The notes beneath the pieces were generated by a model. The model worked only from the letters and a program-made list of their open reading frames with translations. It was not told the DNA's origin and searched no databases. From assembly GCA_030704615.1 (NCBI GenBank), contig CM060732.1:56835053-56899052 (forward strand): a DNA stretch of 64,000 nt. The letters are read 5' to 3'. Within the stretch, counting starts at the first letter, position 1. Every line of letters starts with the position of its first letter. This document shows, one piece after another, positions 45,091-57,719 of this stretch. This stretch comes from Takakia lepidozioides (lineage: Eukaryota > Streptophyta > Takakiopsida > Takakiales > Takakiaceae). The position numbers and the translations under genes are program-made.

Positions 45091-46400
45091 TGTTACTCCC
45101 ACTACAGGATCACACCGAGTTTCCAGTCACTGCCAATTTTACCAGGTTTCAAGCCTTGCTTCTGGAATCTCAATCGCGGCTGCCCTGTCATTGTCCATTG
45201 GCTATCCAACTCTTGCTGCAGCCCTCCCCCTTCTTATGAATACCTAGAAGAATGTGCTGGCTGAGGCCATGGTCCTCATCATCACGAGCAGGTGGCATAT
45301 TCACAGCCTGGGAGGAGGGGAGATGGGGACCATGGCCTCAGACAGAGAAAGACTATGAGTTAGCGGATGACATGACGTTCACACAGTTAGGGGAGTCTGA
45401 TGATGATATTGGATTCATTGGACAAGAGATGGAGAAAGATGCTGCTGGAGTTTTGATGGTGGCCAGCCACTCATTGTCCATTGGCTACCCAGCTCTTGCT
45501 GCAGCACCACTCTTCTTTTGTGAATGCCTACAAGAATGTGCTGGCTGTGGCTGTGGAGATGGGGTACTCATTCCCACAAGCCAGTCCATCAAGAGTACCT
45601 GAAGGGGCCAATCTTCTGTTGTCCTTGTTTAACGTGTTTTGGCACAATGCTAATTTCCATCTAGTCTTCTGTTTGTATCTGTCTGTCAGTTCATAAGCCT
45701 GTGGAGCCATATGGCTTTTTAGTAGATAAAACGCGCACTCACCAAGAGGGATTTTCCCTGCAATCTCATGAGGTATGCATGACATAGCATAGGACAAGGA
45801 CACTCAAGTTTACATTTAAAACTCTGTTCCTCACAGGATTCCCCCAAGTTTCCAGTAGCGTTGACAAAGATTTCAGCATGACGATTATGCACATTGTTGG
45901 AGGAGGGGGAATGGATGGAGAAAGATGACGAGTCAGGAGGATACTGGATTCGCGCTTTTAAAGGAGTCTCATGACAACATCGGATTCAGTGGAAAGAGAT
46001 GAAGAGAGTTACTGCTTGAATGTCAACTATGGCAACCCTCTCATAGTCTATTGGCGTCCTCATCTTCTTTGTTACTTCCTAAAAAGATGCGTGGAGACAG
46101 TACTCATTCCCACAATCTGACTCTGTCAAGGAGTACCTAAAGGGTTGATTGTCCAATTTTCTCTTGTTATTCCTTGAGTTTTTTGTGCTTTGCATATGCA
46201 CACTTGGTTCTCCATTTGCACATCTCTGCAGGTAGAGAGGCCTTTGTAAAGTTTGTCCAGTCACGCCCATGAACTACATCCTAGGGCCGTTTCTGCAGAT
46301 CATAGGAGAATGTTAGTAAAAAGGTTTCCACTCAAGTTTGCTCTTAATTCTGCCACAGGGTCCTTCCAAGTTCCCAATGGCAGTGACTCCAATGCGAGGA
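45091..46400 (+). pseudogene. RPP0: Decayed tandem array of 60S ribosomal protein P0 gene pieces
   Basis: Plus-strand fragments match the last third of ribosomal stalk protein P0, repeated in order: SLSIGYPTLAAALPLLMNT then KNVLAEA (45179-45275); C-terminal ESDDDIGF (45393-45416); VASHSLSIGYPALAAAPL, NAYKNVLAVAVEMGYSFPQA (about 45455-45585); KFPVA-like (about 45845); ESHDNIGF (about 45964); YSFPQSDSVKEYLKG (46101-46145); PSKFPMAVT (about 46364-46390). P0 anchors the P1/P2 stalk on the large ribosomal subunit. About two and a half copies of a unit of roughly 550-600 bases are present. Intron-like sequence with CACAG acceptors is retained, so this arose by DNA duplication, not retroposition. 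Stops and shifts are frequent. Confidence 0.75.
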
Positions 46401-48445
46401 TGACCTCAGTCACAAGAGAGAGATGACACTGTGGGAGGTTTTAAGGAGTGGACAAGCCAATTCACCAAATGTGCATACGTTGCGGGTTTCTTTGCAGCTT
46501 GATTGTCTTGGAGTATTCAAGAGTGTGAGCAATTGTAAAGGTTGAGTGTGCTGCAGGAATATATCAGGATCCCCACATGTCAATGTGCGTGCAAGCCCCC
46601 ATTTGGAATTGGGGAGTGGATTGTTGCAGCCCTAGCATTGTATCAGCTCTAGTGATGCGCCTCAGCATCTGCACACATGTTTGTCCCCTTCAGAGGAGAA
46701 TTTTGAGGTGAGAAATCTGAAGCTGTTTCAAAGCGAAGGCCCTGCATTCTTTGATGGCAATACGATCTTCCAAGAGATGGAAGCAGCAGTCTTTGGGTCC
46801 TTTTTAGCATGTAGCATCGCCTCTAGGCCCCTAGATCGACACTCTGCAATCCCAAGATGTAGAGAGAGATTTTTTCCAGACAGTACCAGGAGTTTAAGCC
46901 AATGATCTGAAACATACACATGCTTTTGCAGGGCGTAACTATCGCACAAGAGAATCCTTTTACCTACTCCCCACAAAACTGAGCACTGACAGAGTCAGTC
47001 TGAGACCTCCGGACAACGGTATATGAGATTTACCTTGAAGTCATGGGGGGAGGAGTTAGCGCAGGTTGAAGGAGAAAATTGTGGCGCACAAGTGAAGCAG
47101 CTAAAAGGGGGGCAGGGAGTACAAGTTAGGCTGCTGTTGTTGCCATTTGGTCGGGTAAAGTTCTGAAATCTTACGCAAGTTGTACGAAATGAAATATTTC
47201 TCAAGCATTTTTTATGTGAGGATTCAGGAAGTTAGAAGGGTAGGAGCATGGTCGGTTGTGAGAGGAGTTAGTTTGTGACTAGGGTTGGATCCGAGTGGAT
47301 TGGATCATGCTAAATAAAACCTTGAAAAGTGAGGTGATGGATGAGCTCACTCATCAGCGGATGATTCTCTGCAGTGGATCATGGGATTAGGTAATGAAGG
47401 CAGCCGACAGGACCCTAGATTGCAGGGAGAGTAAAGGCATCACCTCTCTGACCAGAGAGCGTGCCACATGGATTCTAGCCTGGTGTACATAGCCTACTTG
47501 TAGGAATTGTGACCAACCCTTCTGGAGCTGATGCGGCAAGGTCTGGCAGGTTGGCAGCTACTTACATTCTACTGGGGGCCAGATGATGCCATGATGATCA
47601 AGCAAGGCACGTGGGGCCACTTGATCTCTAGCATTCAAGCCCACAAATCAAAATGTGAAGAAGGCGGAGTCAATATGTACTACAAGTCTGTCAGTCCGGA
47701 GGCACCAGGTGGGGCAAGCTGCAGGTCTGCCTGGTTGGTCACCGGCACCGGTTTTCTAGTACCTACCCTTTTCAGACGCAGTGGAGGAGTATCAGCTGAT
47801 CTCGAGGACTCGGAGCAGTTCCAGGTCGGCTCTATTTTCGCCGGCCCAGAGCTCAAATCTGAATCATGCCAATCCATCCTTTTCACATCACTTAATGCAC
47901 TGCAGCTTTGACACCGCATCGTTGTGGGCGCCTCTGACCGCCGCAGAAGGCTGTTGTGAAGCATCACCTGTGATGCCCAAAAGCTGCCCCAGCCCTCCCT
48001 CTCTCTGTCTCCTGCTAGCTTTCCCTTCGTCTGTCTGTGCTGATGCTCAACCGCCTAAACGATAGTCCACCGAACTAACAACTGTGGAGGAGTCTTGGCT
48101 CGGACATTTTGATCGAATCGAAGATCGAAGCCAAGAATGACGCTCAGGTCAGGAATGAAGTCAGCTAAAATCTCTCGTTTCTGTGATCACTTGTGCTGCA
48201 TGCAGCCACGATCCGTCAGTGCCACACAACAAAGTCAATATGCCTACTCATCAATCAGACACCCAACTGCCAAAACAGGTCTAGATTTCCGCACAGAATT
48301 TCACGACTTGTTGAAATCTATCGACGAGTTCTGGGGCACTTTCCGTGGCTCCTGCAAGAAATTGCTCTGAGAGGAAACCGCAGGGAGACACATACGGTTC
48401 AAATACGGTCAGTGGCGGCAGGTATGTACGTATGTACAATGGTCA
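46401..48445. other. No recognisable gene
   Basis: Frames at 46681-46905 (+) and 47531-47911 (+) are open but lack any family motif or clear start context. No RNA gene seen. Confidence 0.4.
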
Positions 48446-48655
48446 CGTAAAGGATTTTGGGGGCAGATTATGCGTTTTATGAGGCAAATTAAAATGCAGA
48501 AGGTCGTCGCTCCACGCTGTCCAGGGTGCTGGCGCATTCTGCATTCATAACCGGCAGTTTGACTGCCGTAATTCGGCTTTTTGACTTTGTGGCAGCTCAT
48601 TATGGCCTGCAGCCAATCAGGGGCCTCGCATAGTCTGCCCCAAAAATCCTTTACG
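48446..48655. mobile_element. MITE with 28-bp terminal inverted repeats
   Basis: Left arm 48446-48473 (CGTAAAGGATTTTGGGGGCA...) pairs with right arm 48628-48655 at 26 of 28 positions. It encloses about 154 bases with no coding content. Target duplication not resolved. Confidence 0.7.
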
Positions 48656-48660
48656 CCAGT

Positions 48661-48742
48661 TAACAGGCAGGGGTTGGCATATTATGCCTCCCCGTTCGCC
48701 ATCGCTCACGGGGAGGCATAATATGCCAACCCCTGCCCGTTA
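48661..48742. repeat. Foldback palindrome, 35-bp arms, 12-base loop
   Basis: Left arm 48661-48695 and right arm 48708-48742 pair at 34 of 35 positions around TCGCCATCGCTC; the core is GGCATATTATGCCTCCCCGT. It starts only five bases after the MITE. Confidence 0.9.
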
Positions 48743-51700
48743 TCTAGTACGTACCACTCGAGGTCCCATCCGTTGGAGATGGAATCTGTCAGCTTATTCA
48801 TCATCATTCCACAGCATTTGTCATAGTAAGTCGACAGATCCCATCCACAAAACGAAAGACAACCGTAACATAACCAGTCCGTCAGTGGAAGGATGGCAGC
48901 TCTGCAAGCATTCTGTCGGTAAAGGTACGCCGTCCATTATTCCATCATTGTTCCGCATGTGCGAGAGGGTGTTGGAATATTTTAAATATTTGTGGCATGC
49001 AAGACTGGAGCACTGAGGCTTATAAACACGCCAGTGCAAACTTTGAGGGCAAACGTTATGGGATAAATGAGGGTGCACGTTTTTGTTCATTTAATGCCTC
49101 ACACTCCCCCAGCTGTGCCTTGTGTACACAAATTAAATCGTCCATGGTCAAGTTTATGACGACAAACTTTTGAAAGATGGGCCTTGCTTGCAAGGTGGTT
49201 GACAAGTTGGGAGCTATGACCTTTCACTTATAATATCATATCATATCATGTCAAGAGGGGGAAAAGGGAGAATACATTACTGAATGCGATCCCGGATTAT
49301 AACAAGGAACAGTTTGTTTAGGCAAACACATGGATGTGCGCAAAGCGGTGGTCTTGAAGAAAGTTCCGGAGAAGGGACGACCCAAAGTCTAAACCGTCCC
49401 AACTGTCATCCACCTACTATCTCACATCTGAATCCATCGGTTGTTTTGAAAAGTCTCCCAAGGGAATAGAGAGCTTTGAAATGAAGTGGATGAAACCATT
49501 TCTACGGTTCTGTCCTGTCTGTGAGCTTCATCCTGGCTGTACATGGCTATTGGAAAGTGGGTGATAAATAAATAATCTTCCTGAGTCAAGTGTTTTTATT
49601 GAGACCGGAAAGACACAGAATGATCATTTATCCAATTCAATCATTTGGATGGTGCAAGTGAACTCAGTAACCATGTACTTCATTTTCCAACGTAATTACT
49701 TACATATATCGAATTCTGAACAGAACAATCCCAGCATGATGTGACTAGGTGACCTTTGCCCCCGATTTTATTTGCCTCATTTTTAAAGAACAAATTGACA
49801 GCACCCCTGTCACCTAACGGAGTCCCTCATCAAGACACTCGCCTGCTCCGTTAACTACCTAGAGACTAACCCCACCTAACGGACCTCTTGATGGCGATGT
49901 CACTGCCACCAGTCGTGCACAAACCGCAAACCTATTATCTTTTCAGATAAATACATATAAAATTACCACCAATCCTTGTTACACCGTCTGCACTCATTGT
50001 TAGGAATATTTTTCCCTCTTTTGAAAAATTGAAAATAAAATAAAAATTGAGTGTAATTGTTCAAATGTTAGTTCATATAATGCCACCTGGTATATAGCCA
50101 CTTTTCTAACCCTGCCACCTCGCTATTCTCGCCACGTGGGGCATGGGATAGAAATCACATGTGGTCCCGCCTGCAATTTTGGAAAAATATCATAGGGTGC
50201 CTTTGGAACTACTATTATTTTTGAAATGTTGCCGGCACTAGTAAAGGCATGCCCAGAAAGAACCAGAAGTGGATAGAATTAGTACGAGTAAGCTGCGCTG
50301 CACCCTGGAGAGGGCCTCCTGCTGATGGTAGTTTCGTCATAAAATAATAATCCATCAATGGCACAGCCGGAGCCCCCTCTTGACAAAAGCCCCCTCCGAT
50401 CCGAAAAGAGTGGTGGTTTCGGAGAACGAAGAAGAAAAACGTGACTGGTCCTCTTATGCTAGACCGGACGAAGCGAAGAAGAACTCTGACAACAACTGTC
50501 CCTAAAATACAAACGCGAAAACTTGACAGACCTTATTGAATCCTCTAGAAAAAGGTAACGGCCTGCAAAGTCCTTGGGGGGCTTATTATGGTCCTGGACC
50601 CTTCCACATAACTTATTTGTAGGTGGCAGTTTCTATTTGAGCTCCACTTTTGAACTTTCATGAGATTCAATCTCGGGCCTCATGGCAGCCTTGGGGCATG
50701 TAAGGGTTTTAATTTTTTTCCCTTCAATAATCTTCAATAAAACTCTGAAGGGCTTCCTCCCCTTTCAATTTGTAAAAACAAAACAAAATCGGCAATAAAA
50801 CGTTTCCATCTACTGATTTTCCTGCCTACTCCACTTTTTCCACAAATAAAAATGAATGCCTGCACTAATCCTAAGGCCTATTAGCTAGTGAGCATGTAGT
50901 TGAGGGGTTGGAAGTTTTGTGCCTTGCCTCTGCATAACCAGGGTTCAAAGTGGCCACCTTCCAAACGAGGTATGTAGTTGCACGAGTAGTCCCTTGGGAT
51001 GAAGAGACACCATAATTTGCACTTCCTTCCGTAGGCGTCATCTTTTTTCTTATACCCAATATGCCTGTAATGTTTACACAGGCTGCCCGTATTTTTACTC
51101 TTGCCCAACACAAAAAGACGGGCATGTGATTTGAACGGGCCTTTTTGGTCAGCCTCTTAAGTGGCCGCTGGGCTTTTGCCCATTTGATTTTTTTGGAGAT
51201 TTGGGGCAAATATTTACTTGAAAAGGGGCAGAAACTGCTACCGATCAATATTTACGTGTCTTGTAAAGTACCCGCCCATGAGATTCCATGGTTTGAGGAG
51301 CCAATGGTGGGTCCCAAAATCGTGGAGTCCCTTGGACGGTTGGTTCGTTACATTGTCGTGTATACTTACCAGCTGATATTTTTGCTTACATCATTTTCTC
51401 TTGCGGAGGGCAATAACCTCCAGCGCAATCGCCCGTAACAAACTGAGGAGGCCATTGTGCGAAAGGCCACCAAAGATATTGAATGAGACAATTGAAAGGG
51501 CTAAATATTTCTTGGATGTCCTTAGGGGCGCTCAAAATAATCATCGGCAAGTTTCCTCTATGTAAAGAAGCGCCCCATTTGGATTGTTTGGGCAACAATC
51601 AGGCCTACTGTCAAGAGGAGGCCTAAGTGAAAATGCCTCTGAGTTAAAATGTGAAGCCTTTCTAACTATAGCCTGAAAATGTCCTTTACAGAAAAAGTCA

Positions 51701-54529
51701 ACTCTTAATTGCAAAATAGTCAGTAGCCAGGTTTAGCCATCGTCAGGTACCTGAATGAAATCCTGTTTGCATCCTACATCCAACCCGCTCGAAGTTTGTG
51801 CAATATAGATGGATGACGTGGTCGGTGGTCACTCACCCACATTCATTCCCTTTCTGTTGTCGTTCAGTAATCGGGATTCCATAGATGTTATTATGGATGA
51901 ATGTACCGTGACAGTGTTTGGAAGGCCCCTTTAATAACCACAGATATTACTGACCTCACGGACCTCATGTTTAGCTAAATTTGTGTGGCTGTTATGACGT
52001 TATGACCTCATGGAATGATTGTTTTGGAAAATTTATCCACATTTTTTAATTTTCACATGTGTCGGTGAAAAGCGAGGGTGTTTATAGTGGGATGCAATGC
52101 ACCCAAACATATTTGTTAACTTATTTATTTTATTAGGCTGAACACATTCTAACATTCTTGAAAATAAATTCAATTAATTTTAAAATAGTTAACAATTCTT
52201 TTCTGACACGATATTGGCTCATGCACAAGTGGAAAGAAAATTTTGATGAGGGGGCTGTTGATTTCAGCATGCTCTTCCTGGCATGGACAAGGAATACTTT
52301 TCAACGTATTTAAAGAAGTTAAAGGATGAATAATGTTGTACATGCAGCACGTTGTTGGTGCTTACCTGTCAAGAGCGGGAGGTGCTGGAACCAATAACTG
52401 CCACCCTATTGCTCTATCAGGAACGCCATCAACCAATGACAATCTCACTAACCCATTGTGATGGGCTTTCAAAGCAGCCAATCATATCTTCCTGTGATTA
52501 TGACTCAGCAAAAGTAAGCATAAGAACATGACACTGGGAAAAAAAGACACTGGCAGTGGTCAAAAGTTTATGTTTTTAATGTTTCTAAGGGGCCCTTAGG
52601 AAAGAAAAACCGTGGACGCATTGCATATATCCCGAAAGGCGAGTGGCTTTGGGTGGAAGGTGCACACCTTTTTGACATGCAACATTTGGTTTGAACCCAC
52701 AAGCACTAAAGCCGTTTATGCCTTTATGTTAAATGTTAAGAAAGATGTTCACTTGTTTGTGGCGGCATGGGAGAGAGAGAGAGATGACTCCGGCCAAAGC
52801 CGGTGTAATAAAAGAGCCACTTTCTTTCACCTTGCGACTACTTCCGGGACTCGGCCCGGATGGACCACTACTTAGTGAGCACCCCAGCATCAAGGTTGGG
52901 AGGATCCACCGTCCAACTTCTAGAGAGTGGTTTCTTGAAAACTCCTGGGCAGAGGAGATCCGATCCTTCAAAATCCAACGGATTTCATCCAAATTGTTTT
53001 AAGAACTTTCCCACCGACTCATCATTGTCAATTGCTAGATTTTGAGGCTGTAGCAAAATTGCAAGTGTTTTAGACTTACCCTTCTTTTGACCGTCGGATT
53101 TGCAACACCCTAAAATGTAGTACAAAGCAGCTACACAAAAAACAACTCCAAATTTTTTGGGAAGAGTACCTGGAATAAAACTTCAGGTATTATATTCGGT
53201 CTGGTCGGTTAATAACCGGACCCTAGATCAGCCATTGCTACACCCCCTGCCGTCCGACCCATTGGCCTCCTCTTTTGACCTTAGGAACTGCTGCTAATAT
53301 TTGGGACCCTTATTCTATACCTAGGTCAATAGTCAATACCTTACCTAAGCAGGTATTACAGGGCATGTCCACCCGGCCCCGACTGCTCTCTTCACTATTT
53401 AAACTTTAAACCCACATGCAAATTTTCCCGTCCCAATACAAGATCAAGATGATAGATGAGAAATACCTCATTGTAATTGCGGCCATGTTCGACGATGAGG
53501 GTTGGAGCTAGTTTTCCTTACTCATGGTTCCTGAATGTATCTACAAAATATGCATATGTAATGCAAAGGGCGTTATGCAATAGAATTTTCTTTTCTTTGG
53601 GAAAGCAGGTATGCATATATATTGTATTTTGGGTACCAGTTTATTTTAAATTTAAATTTAGTATTTATAGCCAGGTTGGATATTACCATTGGAATACCAG
53701 TCTGGTGACAACCATCCGCAAATAAAAAATCATGCTTCCCACGGATATTCAATTTTTGTGAACTATGGAACCGGCTGATATTAAAAATTGAAAATATTTC
53801 AATATCCAGACCCCACTGGAGATTCCCCCAAAAAAGTACTTGGAACTTTTTTTTCCTTCACTAACTAAATCTTTAGAATTTCTCATGGTTTTTTTCTGAA
53901 ATTGTTTGAGATGGTACCAGCTCACGGAAGTTCAGTTTTTTGGGCTCATTTGCAAAAAGAGGGCTTGGGCATTAAGGGGGTAAAACATTACTAGTAGGAC
54001 TTCCGATTTTTATTTTTATTTTTTATTTTATTTTTGTGTAAGCTTTGGGGTGTGAGATGGAGATGAATTCTCTCCACACTGCTAAGACTGAGCAAATGTG
54101 GGCTTTTCTGACTGACAGGGAGTTAGGTGGATATGAACTGGCACCACAAGAAGAACCGTAACACCAAAAATCAACGGTTCATTTAAATTCATGTCCATAT
54201 GCGCACGCGTTGATTTCTCAGTAGTTCGCATGCTGATTGGGTCCATCAGTTTTAGCTGTGACTTTAGGTCGTCCGCTGATTTCCAATTTGACAACTTATG
54301 TTTTTTAGCATGACCATTGTGGCCTTATGGGTGGTACATTAGAGCCTTCCGCAAAGCTTATTTATTTATTTATTCTTGACTCTTCAATCCATTTAGGCCT
54401 TTCTTTTTTGTTGCGAGAATAAATAAATAAAATTGAGATAATGCTTTCGACAACCTACTTCAACATTGGTTGTTTGGCCTACCTACAATTTCAACGTGGG
54501 TCCAAGTCACTCATTGTCCAGAGTCATTT

Positions 54530-54547
54530 ATTTATTTATTTATTTTT
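54530..54547. repeat. (TTTA)n microsatellite
   Basis: Four to five ATTT units before a T-run. Confidence 0.8.
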
Positions 54548-54739
54548 TCAGATTGAAGTTTGGATGGGGACACGTAGTAATAACACCGGAATATAATCGG
54601 ATCCGGGTGGGGAAAGAAATAAACACTTGGTCCACACAAGCCGCATGCCGTGTCTTCTCCATCGACCGACCCAACGACACAAATGTTGCGACAAAATGAT
54701 AAATGATTCGATGAGAGTACGTGAAGTACACAAGACATA

Positions 54740-54760
54740 ACAATAATAATAATAATAAGA
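54740..54760. repeat. (AAT)n microsatellite
   Basis: About six AAT units. Confidence 0.85.
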
Positions 54761-57719
54761 GAGGTTTTACTTCCGGGCGCCATGCACCCTTCAAGCATCC
54801 CCTCCTCTTCATCCATGTACATTCATCGCGGGATATACACGGTAACAGCTGGATAACCGCGGCGGTGAGCCAGGTCGACGAACGTATGGTACGCGTTCAT
54901 CCATGGACCGTAAAGTTGACCGCGGTGGATGGACTGCGCGGGTTCGTGGATGATGCGGGGAGAGAGGGGGCTATAAAGCGCATGGAGCTCCGCGTACACT
55001 CGCTCGTCTCTCTTTTGTGCTCCCTGCAAAACAGGGATGCAGCCAGCGAGATCTGCACACATTTCTGATCGACTCGCAGTCTTGGAATTCGGTTGGAAGA
55101 ATGTCTGTGCACGTGCAGTGAGATTGAGCAAGCGTACAGTGGATTTTGATGAGCTGATGATGGAGGGTGTGCTTCCCTCTAGTTGAAGCTGGGGAGCTTG
55201 ATTTTCTGGAGTTGAGGTCTGCATGTGAAGGTGAGTGATGTCTTGGATCGTGATCCTGGAAGAGCCTGGGTGGGTAAGGTGGAGAGGAGAAAGGGGGAGG
55301 TAGGCAGCGGGGCTGGTGTATGTCGGATTGTCTGGTTGTCATGAGACCAACCGGTCTTACACGAGTCTTATTACACCTAGGGATCAGCGTCGACAATTGG
55401 TAGATTTATTGCAGTTGGGGAAGTGGTCGCATTAACCATCGATAGGCAGGGATGATTCTCTAGCGAGAGAACTCAATTCTCAGAGCTTAGGGTCCATGGT
55501 GAGGGCCACAAGTCAAGCATTGATCGAGGAGAAACCACACCACTGCTTTAGGGTCGCTGCAGGGCCGCCGGTTTCAGCACCCTGGAAATTGCCTCCCTCT
55601 CTGGTACGCTCCAGAACTCAAACTCACGTAACTAGGGAGCAGGTTCTGCTTACCTTCACCCTGAATGTACAACTTAGATTGCAGCCTTGGCCCGTGCTAC
55701 GTTCTTATCACGCTAGTGTCTGGTCTTCTTTCCGGATTGTGAGACATGTGACGGACTCCTACATCGGATAGGGCTTAAGTGAGATTGTCAATTTGTAGAC
55801 CTCTTGAAACTCAGTTTGGTCTTGACAAGACAGATGTTTATTAGAAGCCTTCTGGAGCCCAACTCCCACCCTCCAGGGCTCAGAACAATGTGGTCTGAAG
55901 TCGGACAGGGAGTCAGCCAAATTAGTGATCCAGCTCGTAACCACTCAACGGTCCAAATGCCACGCTAATTGGGAAGAGTCAGTTGCATTGTCACAATCTC
56001 CGGCTCTACTCTCAGAGAGGTGTCAGCAGCTGTGGAGTACGGTCCACCTTTCAGGCCTCCAAAACCTCTAAGAGTGGAAAGTGGGTTTAGGAGAGGATGA
56101 AGGACCCGACCACAGCACATTGCCGACAGGTATACACAGGAGACCTTGTACTTGTCGCTGAAGGGCTCAGTTGATACTGCCATCATACATTCTTGATTTG
56201 AATTTATGGATGATCACAATTTGGTGACGTCGTGATCATAGCAATTCAAATTATGTAGAATGGAATGCAAGCTCTTGTTTGTTCATGTGAGGCAAGTATT
56301 GAGATGTGTCAATTGTCCATGCATATACGTTTAGACGGGAAGTTGGGAAAGCTTCGCAGACACACTGAAATGACGCTGGCAAGACCACGGATCGAACGAG
56401 ACAGAGAGAGAGAGTTCTAGAAAGAATTCAAAACCTTTGACACTCGCCGTTCCCTGCGGACGTTGTCCAGAACTGTGATTTACAGTACTTAGTCTGTCTT
56501 TGGATTTAACTCGGAACTGCGATAATGCTCGCTCACAAGGAGAAACGGAGAACGGAGAGAAAGAAAGAAAGGAGGATCTGAAGGACAAGAGAGCTCTAGC
56601 GAGGGAGAGAGAGGTGCTATTCACATGGAGGAGCGATGGTCAACAGAGTTGGGTTGGATTTTGTGCCCACAGCAAATCATTCTAATAAACAAGATGGGGT
56701 GGGGGTGGGGGCAGCTCTGCAATGGAAGATTCTAAAATTGACGTGTTGTACAAGAGCGGCGCGTGAGGCTGCCAGAAGACCGAAACTCCAGAGTTGCTCG
56801 GCCTATCGTGGCCAAGAAGCGTTGTGTTGCGTGTTGCATCCCTTTTCCACAGACCCATAAATGAGAGAGGTAAGCTGTTTTTCATAATGGAGGGAAAAGT
56901 ATCTACCCACGTGTTGCCTCCAGTAGGGCTATCAGGCCTTCTATCACTTGAGAAGTACCTCTCTGGAGTCTGCATACAAGCAACTGAGTGAAGAAATTTC
57001 TAAACATCGTGGTCAAGTTGAAATGAAGAAGATTGCAATCCCATCGATCAATCTTGTGGTCCAAAAATAGTACTAAGACTCTGTCAAACAAAAAAAGTTT
57101 GTAACCCTGATTGTTTAAGATGGCTGCCCGACCTCCACAATCCCACCAGAGTCAATTGCTGCTTTTACTTACTGTACACTGCAATTCCTTAGACTGCAGA
57201 GATCATCCTGGATCGTAGATAGCCCTGGAGATCTAGATTCCAGAACAAGTTCAGCTGCACAAAGCTTAGTGTACATAGACATTGATCACCAACGGGTGAA
57301 TAAGAGATTCTCCGACTTTTCTTAGTATGCTTAGCGCTTTCAAAACTAAATCCGACTTTTGGTGGGCGATTGAAAGGTGGCGCCGCAATGATATGTTTGT
57401 TGTGGTGTAGCTTCAAAAAGGTCGGAAGATTGGGTATTGAATGAGGCAGTGAAGAGGTTGTATTAAAGAGACGCGGGAAAGCTCGGCATTACTGCAGATG
57501 AGCGAGACGATTCTGCGCGTCGCACGCGATCATCCGCGCTTGCAGAGAACACGGGATCCTTGCTTGACGAGTGTGGGTTAGGAGGCAGAGATTAAAGAGA
57601 GAAGAGAGGGATGTTTGTAATCCGAACAAGAGGAGGTCAATGTATGGACAAACAGTGGGGTGTTTAGAGTGGGTGTTGGGGAATGCCAAAAAGGGTAGAG
57701 AGTGAGGGAGCGCCGCCAG

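Larger units (their letters stand above)
48743..57719. other. Long intergenic region without recognised genes
   Basis: No domain-bearing frame on either strand. Contains a CTCCGGCCAAAGCCGG hairpin (52789-52804), (TTTA)n tracts (about 54358-54375 and 54530-54547), (AAT)n (about 54740-54760) and GA-rich stretches (56398-56415, 56555-56615). The last 1-2 kb probably contain promoter and 5' leader of the ERF gene. A frame at 55496-55771 (+) with an ATG is open for 91 codons without known features. Confidence 0.5.

Noticed and set aside
47531-47911. 126-codon frame starting near MRQGLAGWQLL
   Set aside because: No family motif, overlapping frames on both strands, no splice or promoter context.
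54721-55396. Overlapping frames on both strands near 55 kb
   Set aside because: Low-complexity start (poly-Asn from (AAT)n) and no domains; likely chance.
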